From Akkermansia muciniphila (GTDB lineage: Bacteria; Verrucomicrobiota; Verrucomicrobiia; Verrucomicrobiales; V1-33): 64,000 bases of DNA. The stretch is taken from assembly GCA_945861415.1 (NCBI GenBank), contig CAMAUV010000023.1, positions 1-64,000 of the forward strand. Direction: 5' to 3'. Below, one piece after another: positions 53,603-61,781 of the stretch (the first letter of the stretch is position 1; each line of letters opens with the position of its first letter). The position numbers and the translations under genes were made by a program. A model generated the notes under the pieces. That model saw only the letters and a list, made by a program, of their open reading frames with translations. It had not been told where the DNA came from and did not search any database.

Positions 53603-54283
53603 GTGAACTCCGAACCAGCCAGCATCCGGCTCATTGTGGGCCTTGGAAATCCGGGGCGTGACTACGAGCACACGCGGCACAACGCCGGTTTCCTGATTCT
53701 CGACCGGCTGGCGCGGCGGCTGGGGTCGGCGTTTGGAAACGAGCGGAAATTGGAAGGACACCTCGCGAAGGCCGGACAGTTGCTCCTGCTTAAACCGCAG
53801 ACATTTATGAATCTCAGCGGACGCAGTGTGGCGGCGGCGGCGCAATTTTATCGCATCAAACCGGAGGAGATCCTCGTGGTTTACGACGATGCGGCGCTGC
53901 CGGAGGGCAAGCTGCGCCTACGGCTCAATGGGAGTGCCGGCGGGCACAATGGGATGCGCTCGCTGATCGCCTGTCTGGGCACAGATCAATTCCCCCGTCT
54001 GCGGTTTGGAGTGGGCGGTAGCGGGGAGAGGGGACTGGTCGGACACGTGCTGGGAAGGTGGGATCCCGGGGTGGCAGAGGAGCTTGATAAATCACTTGAG
54101 AACGCTGCAGACGCCGTCACTATGGTGTCCCTTTGCGGACTGGCGGCCGCGATGAACCATTTTAACCGGGAGGAAAAGCCCGCACCCGCAGCTCCGAAGA
54201 AGCCGCGGTCTGCGCCTGCCCAAGATTACACCGCTTCACCACCAAATAACCAAAATATACCTACACCTCCGAATGAATCGTAA
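53603..54283 (+). CDS. pth: Peptidyl-tRNA hydrolase
   Basis: A 226-residue enzyme recycling peptidyl-tRNA. Landmarks are 'LIVGLGNPGRDYEHTRHNAG' (catalytic His in TRHNAGF), 'KPQTFMNLSGRSV' (Asn) and 'VVYDDAALPEGKLRLRLNGS' (Asp), then 'GGHNGMRSL'. A Lys/Pro/Ala-rich tail of about 35 residues extends beyond the normal end. The start is GTG 53603. The last codons overlap the start of rpsF by 11 bases, so the two translation genes are coupled. Confidence 0.94.
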   Translation: MNSEPASIRLIVGLGNPGRDYEHTRHNAGFLILDRLARRLGSAFGNERKLEGHLAKAGQLLLLKPQTFMNLSGRSVAAAAQFYRIKPEEILVVYDDAALPEGKLRLRLNGSAGGHNGMRSLIACLGTDQFPRLRFGVGGSGERGLVGHVLGRWDPGVAEELDKSLENAADAVTMVSLCGLAAAMNHFNREEKPAPAAPKKPRSAPAQDYTASPPNNQNIPTPPNES

Positions 54284-54560
54284 ATATCAGGGCATCATCG
54301 TTCTTAACACCCGCGGCAAAGAAGACGGCGTCGACGCCACCGTGAGCAAAATCGGCCGAGAAATGGAACTCGATGGCGCCAAACTCGATCAGATTGATCA
54401 CCTTGGTAAGAAGAAGTTTCCCTATGGCAGCAAGAAGCTAACCGATGGCTACTATGTCAATTTCCAGATCCAAGCCAGCCCTGCCACACTTGAGAAGGTG
54501 AAGGCGAAGCTGCGCCTCCACCCGGAAGTGCACCAGCAGGACTTTCTGCTCCGCGCCTGA
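54273..54560 (+). CDS. rpsF: 30S ribosomal protein S6
   Basis: A 95-residue S6, which binds 16S rRNA with S18 in the platform of the small subunit. The ferredoxin-like fold reads 'YQGIIVLNTRGKEDGVDATV', 'LDQIDHLGKKKFPYGSKKLT' and 'GYYVNFQIQASPATLEKVKA'. It lacks the acidic tail of E. coli S6, as is common. Overlaps pth and is followed by a clear terminator, so it ends its transcript; rpsR and rplI do not follow. Confidence 0.92.
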   Translation: MNRKYQGIIVLNTRGKEDGVDATVSKIGREMELDGAKLDQIDHLGKKKFPYGSKKLTDGYYVNFQIQASPATLEKVKAKLRLHPEVHQQDFLLRA

Positions 54561-54587
54561 TCGGCTCGGCCCAGCCAATTTCCGCCC

Positions 54588-54621
54588 CGGCGGCCTCCAG
54601 TCATGGGGGCCGCCGTTTTTT
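54588..54621 (+). terminator. Intrinsic terminator after rpsF
   Basis: A perfect 8-base stem cggcggcc (54588-54595) / ggccgccg (54608-54615) with a 12-base loop, followed at once by six T (54616-54621). It sits 28 bases after the rpsF stop and would end the pth-rpsF transcript before ndk. It is the clearest terminator seen in the window. Confidence 0.9.
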
Positions 54622-54794
54622 GTTAGTTCATTTACCGGAGGCATGATGGCTTACCCTTTGCCCGGCAGGAAGCCCTGAGTTCGTCGGATTCTCAGGCACT
54701 TGCATTCCGCGTGGGGACCGTTATGAAGCGCGCCCCGCTGTCAGGTCCTCTATCTATGGCGGCACTTCCATCTTTTCCCCAATCTATTCTTCTT

Positions 54795-55214
54795 ATGGCC
54801 ACCGAAACTACTCTCATTCTCTTTAAGCCCGACTGTGTTCAAAAGCGTCTCAACGGCGAAGTCCTCAAGCGATTTGAGGCGGAAGGCTTCACCGTGCGGG
54901 CACTTAAAATGATGACGCTGAGCGATGCAGTGCTGCGTGAGCACTACGCCCACGTGGCAAACAAGCCCTTCTTCCCTGAAATCTTGAAGTTCATGCAGAG
55001 TAGCCCGGTGGTCGCTCTGGCCATCGAGGGCGAAAACGTCATCGTCCGTGTCCGTGATCTGCTGGGTCCCACTGACAGCACCGCTGCTCCTAAGGGCACG
55101 ATCCGCGGTGATTTTGGCGAGAGCAAGATGGTCAACGTGTGCCATGCCTCGGACAGCCCCGAGGCAGCGGCTGCGGAAGTGAAGCGATTTTTCGCTGACG
55201 GCGAAGTCTTCTAG
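54795..55214 (+). CDS. ndk: Nucleoside diphosphate kinase
   Basis: A 139-residue enzyme balancing NTP pools by phosphotransfer through a His. The fold starts 'ETTLILFKPDCVQKRLNGEV', with 'HYAHVANKPFFPEILKFMQS' and the active-site His in 'NVCHASDSPEAAAAEVKRFF' (NVVHGSDS in most). The 'TIRGDFGES' phosphate-binding segment is present. ATG 54795 gives the usual length; upstream in-frame codons to 54711 lack family similarity. It has its own transcript downstream of the rpsF terminator. Confidence 0.96.
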   Translation: MATETTLILFKPDCVQKRLNGEVLKRFEAEGFTVRALKMMTLSDAVLREHYAHVANKPFFPEILKFMQSSPVVALAIEGENVIVRVRDLLGPTDSTAAPKGTIRGDFGESKMVNVCHASDSPEAAAAEVKRFFADGEVF

Positions 55215-55325
55215 ATCTGAGAAGAGTCACCGGGAAAGCCCTGAATGGCGTGTGGGCCGGGCACTATGGCCTCGGCAAGGCCTCGTCGCTGGAAGCCCGT
55301 GGTTCAACTGGGGCGGCACTTTTCC

Positions 55326-56744
55326 CTAAAGTATCGGGCCCGGCTTCACTAAGGCGGCGGCGGGATATTTTGCCAGCCACTCTGCGGCGGCGGAGGCGAT
55401 GGCGTCCACCTGCGCGGCCGCGGCACCGGTTTTGGCGGCTCCGGCCTCAAAGAGTTCCTGCAGCCGCGCGCGGCTTAGGTCGAGGCGGGCGTCCGATGCA
55501 ATGCGATCAAGGAGATTGTTCTCCGTCATGCTGCCGTCTCTCAGCCCCCGGGCCGCAGCTACCGCGTGCTCCTTGATAGCTTCGTGCGCCGTTTCCCGTC
55601 CCACGCCCCTCTTAACGGCTTCCATGAGAAATGTGGTGGTCATCAGGAACGGCAGGTAGCGCTGTGTCTCCCGTTCAATGACGGCCGGATAGACTTCCAT
55701 TTGCTGCAGTACCACGAGCATGGTCTCCAGCAGGCCGTCCATGGCGAAAAAGGCATCGGGCAGCACCACACGGCGCACCACCGAGCAGGAGACATCCCCT
55801 TCATTCCACTGATCCCCGGTGAGTCCCGCCGTCATGGTGACGTGTCCTTTGAGGATGGTGTGGAATCCGTTGATACGTTCGCAGGAGCGACTGTTCATTT
55901 TGTGCGGCATGGCGCTGCTGCCGGTTTGGCCGGGTGCGAAACCTTCACTCGCCAGTTCATGTCCGGCCATAAGCCGCAGTGTGCGGGCAAAAGAGGACGG
56001 GCCGCTGGCCGCATCACACAGCGCGCTCACTACACGAAAATCTAGGCTGCGTGGATACACCTGACCCACGGCAGTAAAAGCGGACGGCAGACCGAGGTGG
56101 GCAGCGATACTTTTTTCCAGCGCAGCGACTTTCGCAGCATCGCCGCCGAATAAATTGATCTGGTCCAGCTGGGTGCCGGTGGCGCCTTTGATGCCGCGGA
56201 CGGGATAAGTTGCCACGAGGTGTTCCAGCGCCGTGAGTCCGCCCTGCAATTCCCCGGCAAACATGGCAAGGCGCTTGCCAAACGTGGTCGTCTGCGCCGC
56301 GACATTGTGCGTGCGCGCGGTGAGAATAATGTCGCGTGTCGTCACAGACCGACGCGCCATCGCTTCGAATACGGCTACGCTCTTCACAAGCACCTGCTGG
56401 AGGGAACGGAAGATCTGGAGCTGCTCCACATTTTCCGTGAGGTCGCGGCTGGTCATGCCCTTGTGAATGTGCTCATGCCCGGCCAGTTCGCAAAATTCGT
56501 CGATGCGCGCTTTCACATCATGAAGAGTCGCGCGTTCGCGGGCCATGATGCGGGCCACATTGACATCGTCTTTCACCCGTTCGTAGGCGGCGATCGCTTC
56601 CTGCGGAATGTCCAGTCCCAGTTCCCGCTGCGCCTTCATCACGGCGATCCACAACTCCCGCTCGAGGCGGATTTTCCCTTCGGGTGACCAGATGGCGCAG
56701 ATGGCGGGAGAGGCGTAGCGTTCAGCAAGGACGTTCGGGATCAT
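55326..56744 (-). CDS. purB: Adenylosuccinate lyase
   Basis: A 472-residue fumarase/aspartase-superfamily enzyme for two purine steps: SAICAR to AICAR, and adenylosuccinate to AMP. The N-terminal 'LAERYASPAICAIWSPEGKI' and 'MTSRDLTENVEQLQIFRSL' carry binding residues, 'TARTHNVAAQTTTFGKRLA' has the general acid His, and the signature loop is 'QTGSSAMPHKMNSRSCERIN' with the catalytic Ser. ATG 56744 fits the family N-terminus; the in-frame extension upstream to 56849 does not. Confidence 0.96.
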   Translation of the reverse strand: MIPNVLAERYASPAICAIWSPEGKIRLERELWIAVMKAQRELGLDIPQEAIAAYERVKDDVNVARIMARERATLHDVKARIDEFCELAGHEHIHKGMTSRDLTENVEQLQIFRSLQQVLVKSVAVFEAMARRSVTTRDIILTARTHNVAAQTTTFGKRLAMFAGELQGGLTALEHLVATYPVRGIKGATGTQLDQINLFGGDAAKVAALEKSIAAHLGLPSAFTAVGQVYPRSLDFRVVSALCDAASGPSSFARTLRLMAGHELASEGFAPGQTGSSAMPHKMNSRSCERINGFHTILKGHVTMTAGLTGDQWNEGDVSCSVVRRVVLPDAFFAMDGLLETMLVVLQQMEVYPAVIERETQRYLPFLMTTTFLMEAVKRGVGRETAHEAIKEHAVAAARGLRDGSMTENNLLDRIASDARLDLSRARLQELFEAGAAKTGAAAAQVDAIASAAAEWLAKYPAAALVKPGPIL

Positions 56745-56877
56745 AAGTGCAGCAAAGAAAGTGGTCAATCCGCTAAGCACCCTGCAGCGGTGCGGCAAGT
56801 CGAAACGGAAGGACGCTGGGCCCGTAGGCAGGGCAGCCCGGGGCAGCAAGGAGCGCCTGCTATTGCCTGAATTTCTC

Positions 56878-57918
56878 TTACTTCGCCGGCTTGAGACGGC
56901 GCACGCGGCCTGTCTTGTTCCAGTCCTGCACGATCACGCCGCCGTTGCCATCCCAGCAAGCACCGTGCGGAGCGGTGAAATAAGTCGGATCCCACTTTTC
57001 CGGCGGCACGCCAAAGTTGCCGGATTCTCCCTTCACAGGATTGGTGCCGAGATGGGCCACTTTTATGTTTTCGCCGTTCAGAATGGTGACGCGACCCTGA
57101 AGTTCCGGCACTACCACCATCTTGCCTTCAAAGGCCACGGCGCAGGGAGCGCGCAGGCCGGTCGAAATGGTGGCCACGTAGTTGCCTTCGAGATCATGGT
57201 GCTGCAGTCGGCCATTCGCACGGTCGGCCACAAGCAGTAGCGGCTTTTCTCCGCGCAGATCGATACCGATGCCGTGCGGGGTGCTGAACTTCCCGTTCTC
57301 TTTGCCCGGTCCGCCAAAAGACAGGAGGTATTTGCCGGTGGCGTCAAACTTATGGATCCAGTTCGTGCCGTAGCCGTCGGTAACGAAGATGGAACCATCT
57401 GGAGCGGCGTCTACGCCCGTGACTTTATACTGGCCGGGGTCTTTGTACTTTCCGCTCTCCATCGGACATGGTATCTTGAGCGCCACGGTGCCGTCGAGTT
57501 TGAGCTTTAGCGCATGACCGCCGCCGAGCCATGCGGCGTAGAGAAATTCCTCGCCCTTTTCCTCGCGGAGGTTCAGCCCGTGGATGGAGCGGAACTCCTT
57601 TGCGATACTCTTCTTGAAAGTCCCATCAGCGTTGAAAACAATGATGCCTTTCTCGCCGTCAGTGCTAAGGTAGACGTTGCCGGCTTTGTCGCGCGCCACG
57701 CCCCCGTGGGTGCTGCCGGGAGCCTCGTTATTGGGCAGTGCGCCCCAGCCTGGATCAGTCACGAACTTCAACTCTCCGTCTGCGATCACGGCCTGAGATT
57801 CAGGTGTGGCGGCGACCACGGGAGAAAACTTTACCGGAGCCACCCCGTCCCCTTCGTGAGCGGAAAGCAGCGCAGTGAGAGTCAGGGAAGCAGCGATGAG
57901 TGGATTACGAATGTTCAT
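56878..57918 (-). CDS. Secreted NHL-repeat six-bladed beta-propeller protein
   Basis: A 346-residue exported protein with a signal peptide ('NPLIAASLTLTALLSAHEGD'). NHL-type blades follow: 'GVARDKAGNVYLSTDGEKGI', 'VTGVDAAPDGSIFVTDGYGT', 'STPHGIGIDLRGEKPLLLVA', 'APHGACWDGNGGVIVQDWNK'. The pattern resembles the lyase domain of peptidyl-alpha-hydroxyglycine amidating enzymes and other NHL propellers; the Zn/Ca-ligand His positions of that enzyme cannot be confirmed by eye. Probably a periplasmic or surface protein of unknown substrate. The start is the ATG before the signal sequence. Confidence 0.8.
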   Translation of the reverse strand: MNIRNPLIAASLTLTALLSAHEGDGVAPVKFSPVVAATPESQAVIADGELKFVTDPGWGALPNNEAPGSTHGGVARDKAGNVYLSTDGEKGIIVFNADGTFKKSIAKEFRSIHGLNLREEKGEEFLYAAWLGGGHALKLKLDGTVALKIPCPMESGKYKDPGQYKVTGVDAAPDGSIFVTDGYGTNWIHKFDATGKYLLSFGGPGKENGKFSTPHGIGIDLRGEKPLLLVADRANGRLQHHDLEGNYVATISTGLRAPCAVAFEGKMVVVPELQGRVTILNGENIKVAHLGTNPVKGESGNFGVPPEKWDPTYFTAPHGACWDGNGGVIVQDWNKTGRVRRLKPAK

Positions 57919-58063
57919 GGATTGAGCGTTTTGTCTGGTAAAAATTGTCATGTTCTAACTGCTGTGGGCGTGCTGTCACCACGATTTTTACCCCGCATTC
58001 CCTGAGTCTCCTGAGGCTCGCGAAATCTGTCTCGGCTGCCTTGCGCACGACGGCGTAATGGGT

Positions 58064-58083
58064 CATGAAGACCCAACTTCATG
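58064..58083. repeat. Inverted repeat overlapping the SGNH hydrolase start codon
   Basis: catgaag (58064-58070) and cttcatg (58077-58083) are perfect 7-base reverse complements around a 6-base loop. The second arm contains the ATG of the downstream gene, so the mRNA hairpin would hide the start. This could lower or condition translation, act as an operator, or be chance. Confidence 0.4.
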
Positions 58084-59493
58084 AAATTCCTGCTATTCAC
58101 CGCCCTTGCCGCTGCCGTCACCCTCTCCGCCGCGGCCGAAGGAGATACATTCCCTCCGTTGATATCCGCCGGCGACGTGACTGCGCGCGGTGCCGCCATC
58201 CAGCGGACAATGACCCTGCTCGAAACTTCCGCCGTGGAAAAGAAGAACCGGGTGCGCGTGCTTTTTTACGGTCAATCCATCACCGAGCAGGATTGGTGGA
58301 AGGAGGTGCACCGCGATCTCCTGAAGAGATTCCCTCAGGCAAAGTTCGAAGTGGAAAACCTCGCCATTGGCGGGCACGCAGCGCAATTGCTGGAAAAAAC
58401 AGCGGAGGCGGACCTCTATCCATGGCAGCCGGATCTGGTCATCTTCCACGTCTACGGAGCCCACGACAGCTACGAGCGCATCGTTCGCCGGATCCGGGAG
58501 CGCACTAGCGCGGAGGTAATCATTCAAACAGACCATTTGGGAGCCAAAGATTTGCTGGATGAGCCCACATCGAACCTGAAGCAGGAACAGTGGAATCCGT
58601 GGATTAACTATAGTTTCCTCCCGGCTACCGCTAAGAAATATGGCTGCGAACTGCTGCCGGTGCGTGACATGTGGAAGGCCTACTTGCGTGAGAACAAGCT
58701 CGAGCCCCGAGCGCTCCTCAAGGATGACGTTCATTTGAACGCGCAGGGAAGTTTCCTTATGGCCGAAGCGGTCAAATCCGGACTGGTCTATCGCCGTGAT
58801 GACAAAACGGATGCATGGAGCGGATTGGTGAAAGAGGTCACCCTTACCGATGCCTCATGGAAGGAAGACACCCTCACGGTGGAGTTTGATGGAAACCGGG
58901 TGGACGGAGTCTGGGGCGGCACTGCAGGCGTTAGCGCTGCAGGCGGCGCGGCCTCTCTGCGTATCGACGGCAAGCCGCCGGAGGAATTGCGCCAAATGTT
59001 TACTTTTACCCGCACCACCGCCTACGACGGCACCAACTGGCCATGCCTGCTGCGCGTGCAGCGTGGGTCGGCGCAACTCGTTGAGGAGGAGTGGACCATC
59101 ACGCTGGCTCACGCCACCCCCGATTATCAAAGGTTTCTTTTCTCCGTCACTGGCAGCAAGACTGGGCCGGATGGTATCGGCAGCGCCCGGAAGAAGTTTG
59201 TCAGCAAGTCAAAGCGCATCGTTATCGAGCCCGATGACTGGAACCTGCAGTTTGCACAGCGTACGTTTGGACGCCGTCTCCCGGAGGGATTCCGTATTAC
59301 TTTTAAGAGTGTGCCTCAGTGGGATACGCTTCCGCTGGGATCGGGCACCTTTGTGAAGGGACTGCTCAATGGAAAGCATACCTTGGAACTCAGCGGGGCG
59401 GGCATTCGCCGCAGCGGCCTCACCGGCCTCCTCATATATAGGCCGACTTTCCCCCAGACGGAGGATCCCGCAGCCGACAAATCGGCGGAGTAA
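58081..59493 (+). CDS. Secreted SGNH/GDSL-family hydrolase (esterase or deacetylase type)
   Basis: A 470-residue exported protein with signal peptide ('MKFLLFTALAAAVTLSAAAE'). The SGNH core has the nucleophile Ser in 'VRVLFYGQSITEQDWW' (block I, GQSIT for GDSIT), Gly in 'NLAIGGHAAQLLEKTA', Asn-region in 'VIFHVYGAHDSYERIVRRIR', and the catalytic Asp-x-x-His in 'LKDDVHLNAQGSFLMAEAV'. The C-terminal 200 residues form beta-rich domains. Such enzymes in Verrucomicrobia are often carbohydrate esterases. Block III has H where many have N, so activity on an acyl ester or acetylated sugar is likely but unproven. Confidence 0.85.
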   Translation: MKFLLFTALAAAVTLSAAAEGDTFPPLISAGDVTARGAAIQRTMTLLETSAVEKKNRVRVLFYGQSITEQDWWKEVHRDLLKRFPQAKFEVENLAIGGHAAQLLEKTAEADLYPWQPDLVIFHVYGAHDSYERIVRRIRERTSAEVIIQTDHLGAKDLLDEPTSNLKQEQWNPWINYSFLPATAKKYGCELLPVRDMWKAYLRENKLEPRALLKDDVHLNAQGSFLMAEAVKSGLVYRRDDKTDAWSGLVKEVTLTDASWKEDTLTVEFDGNRVDGVWGGTAGVSAAGGAASLRIDGKPPEELRQMFTFTRTTAYDGTNWPCLLRVQRGSAQLVEEEWTITLAHATPDYQRFLFSVTGSKTGPDGIGSARKKFVSKSKRIVIEPDDWNLQFAQRTFGRRLPEGFRITFKSVPQWDTLPLGSGTFVKGLLNGKHTLELSGAGIRRSGLTGLLIYRPTFPQTEDPAADKSAE

Positions 59494-60152
59494 CGTAAGA
59501 CGGAAGGCCAAAATCCGAAAGATGGATTTTGCAGTTTTGGAATTTCGGGCCACGCTCGCTCCGTGAATACACCTCCCCCGACTCAACAGAGTGGCGCCGC
59601 TGGCTGGCACAGTCTGGCGTAACGTAGCGCGCGGACCCGGAGTCGCCTCGCTCCCGCTCGCCCGCGAGGGTTCACCCCAAAACGGCGGCGACGCCAGTCC
59701 GCTGGAAAGCAAGAATCCCTCTTAGGCCCGGCCTGGAGATGCCTTCGGAGTGCCTGACGCCACACACAATCCGGACAAAACCCCGGTCAGACCTCAATCC
59801 GGCGGCTCCATCAGCGCTCCCGGTTTCGGCGGTGATGCGGTTGGACCAGAGTCCCTCGTTCCTGCAGACCGGGCAGTGCTGAAACAATACTTTCAGTAAG
59901 GCAGGCAAAACAGCTCCTCTAATCGGCGCAAGCGGTGTGATATCGCTGCCCGCAGTTTCGGCGTTGCATCCGCCTGACAATTTTCTGATAACTCAAAACT
60001 ATGAAAGCACTTGGTTGTTGAGCTATGGTGCAGTACCTCGCGTACAAACATCAATCAAGCCATCACCTTATGTCGGTAATAGCACATACCTCCCGCCGTT
60101 TCCTTCAATTTCTGCTACTGCTGTTGGGCTGTCATTGGCGCTCTCACCGGCG
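59494..60152. other. Intergenic stretch of about 660 bases, no intact gene recognised
   Basis: No frame combines a start, length and recognisable family. The minus strand has a 100-codon open stretch (59672-59980) with 'VLFQHCPVCRNEGLW', a CxxC pattern, but no further support. Just before 60153, one plus frame reads a signal-peptide-like run ('RRFLQFLLLLLG', near 60090-60125), which may belong to the next gene through a frameshift. No tRNA or CRISPR structure was seen. Confidence 0.4.
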
Positions 60153-60455
60153 ATGGCCAAGCGAGCAATTCCGAAACCTCTGGCTCCAGCAGTAGAGGCC
60201 GGACTCATCTACAGCGTACCGCACGATAACGAACGGAAAGGCATCGTCCGGGCGACGGATGACGCATCCGGAAAACTCTTGTGGGAGACCGCAGTGTTTG
60301 AAGTAAAAATCGATCCCAACTTGGAGAAGGACGTGCAGATGGTCTTCATAACGAGCCTGAAGTTAGACAAAGGCCCGCTCAAGGCAGCGGACGAAAAAGG
60401 CCGCAAATGCTTGATCGATCCGAAGACAGGAAAGGTCACGCAGGACAAGAACTAA
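60153..60455 (+). CDS. Small conserved protein of unknown function, N-terminus possibly lost
   Basis: About 100 residues from ATG 60153, with blocks 'PAVEAGLIYSVPHDNERKGI', 'RATDDASGKLLWETAVFEVK' and 'DVQMVFITSLKLDKGPLKAA'. These resemble a small secreted family seen in Verrucomicrobia and relatives (..G..Y..P......V.A.D..TG..LW...VY.VK.DP.LE.DVQ.VFI..L.......L...NE.G..). The family normally has a signal peptide; here a signal-like run lies upstream in another frame, hinting at a frameshift. Function unknown. Confidence 0.5.
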   Translation: MAKRAIPKPLAPAVEAGLIYSVPHDNERKGIVRATDDASGKLLWETAVFEVKIDPNLEKDVQMVFITSLKLDKGPLKAADEKGRKCLIDPKTGKVTQDKN

Positions 60456-60460
60456 ATCCC

Positions 60461-61144
60461 TTACGATCCGCCTTTCACCCGACGGCAGATTTCGCGAAGG
60501 ACGCTTTCGATGTCTCCGCCGGCCGTGCGGAAGGAGTCGCTGTCAATGGTCAGGGGTGCGCCGATGACGACGAGCGGTGCGCCGTATTCTGGGCAGCGCA
60601 CGGCTTGCTCAAGGGAGAGGCCGCCGACGGCCTGCACCGGAATGTTCACGGCACTGACGACACTGCGCAATTGGTCGAGCGGGTTGGGCATCCGCTGGCC
60701 GCGGGCGGCGATGCCGCGGCGTTCATCGTAGCCTATATGATGGACTACGTAATCGCAGCCAAGGTCTTCAATGAGTTTTGCGCCGGCGACCATATCGGGG
60801 CAGGCCATGTTATCGCCCATGACCTTTGCGCCGAAATCGTGGCCAGCTTTGACCACACAGCGGATTGTCTCTTCATGGGCTCTGGCCATAACCACGACAT
60901 GGGTGGCGCCTGCTTTGGCCATCATTTCTGCTTCGAGATAACCTCCATCCATAGTTTTCAAATCTGCTACAATAGGCACTCCTGGAAAGGCTTCGCGCAG
61001 TTTGCGCACGCCGTGCAATCCCTCCGCGAGGATCAACGGAGTGCCGGCCTCTAGCCAGTCGACGCCGGCGCGCATAGCCACGGCGGCGGTTTCGATGGCT
61101 TCATCGATGCTGGTCAGGTCGAGCGAGATTTGGACGATGGGTTG
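60461..61144 (-). CDS. HUMPS/KGPDC-family (3-hexulose-6-phosphate synthase-like) enzyme
   Basis: A 227-residue (beta/alpha)8 barrel of the OMP-decarboxylase superfamily. The hallmark DxKxxD is in 'IVADLKTMDGGYLEAEMMAK'. 'DWLEAGTPLILAEG' is the substrate-phosphate side and 'AVGGLSLEQAVRCPEYGAPL' the C-terminal phosphate loop. The group includes hexulose-phosphate synthase, 3-keto-L-gulonate-6-phosphate decarboxylase and allulose-phosphate types, all handling hexulose or pentulose phosphates with a Mg2+ enediolate. No hexulose-phosphate isomerase or ascorbate-pathway genes are adjacent, so the exact reaction is open. ATG 61144 begins the first strand. Confidence 0.85.
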   Translation of the reverse strand, partial: QPIVQISLDLTSIDEAIETAAVAMRAGVDWLEAGTPLILAEGLHGVRKLREAFPGVPIVADLKTMDGGYLEAEMMAKAGATHVVVMARAHEETIRCVVKAGHDFGAKVMGDNMACPDMVAGAKLIEDLGCDYVVHHIGYDERRGIAARGQRMPNPLDQLRSVVSAVNIPVQAVGGLSLEQAVRCPEYGAPLVVIGAPLTIDSDSFRTAGGDIESVLREICRRVKGGS

Positions 61145-61277
61145 CATAACTAAATCAGTGCTGTGGGTTAACATGGATCATGCGCAATGAAGGGATTGAT
61201 CCGTGTTTTGTAGAGCGGACGCAGGCGGCTGCGGTTGATCCACTTGCATTCGTGCGCGGCCGCTCTCAGGGCAGGTC

Positions 61278-61688
61278 ATGACTAAAGCCGATGCCATCCT
61301 CCTCCTCCAGCGCTACTACGCCGCCTTCAATGCTGGTGATCGCGAGACCTTTTTCAGCCTGCTGACAGAGGATGTCGTGCACGACATCAATCAGGGTGGC
61401 AGTGAGAAAGGGGTGGCTGTTTTCCGTTCGTTTATAGACCGGATGGACCGCAGTTACCGTGAGCAGATTGAAGATATCGTGATCATGGCGGACGAGAGCG
61501 GAACGCGAGCCGCAGCGGAATTCATGGTGCGCGGGGAGTATCTCGCCACGGATGACGGTCTGCCGGAGGCCGCAGGTCAGACCTATCTGCTCCCGGCGGG
61601 GGCTTTCTTCACGCTGCGCGACGGACGGGTGGCGCGGGTGACGATGTATTACAACCTGCAGGAGTGGCTCCGTCAGGTCGGGACTTAG
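61278..61688 (+). CDS. SnoaL/NTF2-like ketosteroid-isomerase-related protein
   Basis: A 136-residue cone-shaped alpha+beta barrel protein of the NTF2 superfamily ('ILLLQRYYAAFNAGDRETFF', 'FRSFIDRMDRSYREQIEDIV', 'PAGAFFTLRDGRVARVTMYY'). It matches the ketosteroid isomerase-related group (TIGR02096). The acidic residues in the pocket ('EDVVHD', 'IEDIVIMADE') are compatible with catalysis, but many members only bind small molecules. It is divergent from the HUMPS-type gene; function not fixed. Confidence 0.8.
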   Translation: MTKADAILLLQRYYAAFNAGDRETFFSLLTEDVVHDINQGGSEKGVAVFRSFIDRMDRSYREQIEDIVIMADESGTRAAAEFMVRGEYLATDDGLPEAAGQTYLLPAGAFFTLRDGRVARVTMYYNLQEWLRQVGT

Positions 61689-61781
61689 TGAAATCTTTCA
61701 GCGGCGCTTGAGCGCGGCCAGTAATTAGGCCCGACCCAGTTTTAGCAGAGCCTTGGTGTCGAGCACCAGCCCAACTGAGAC

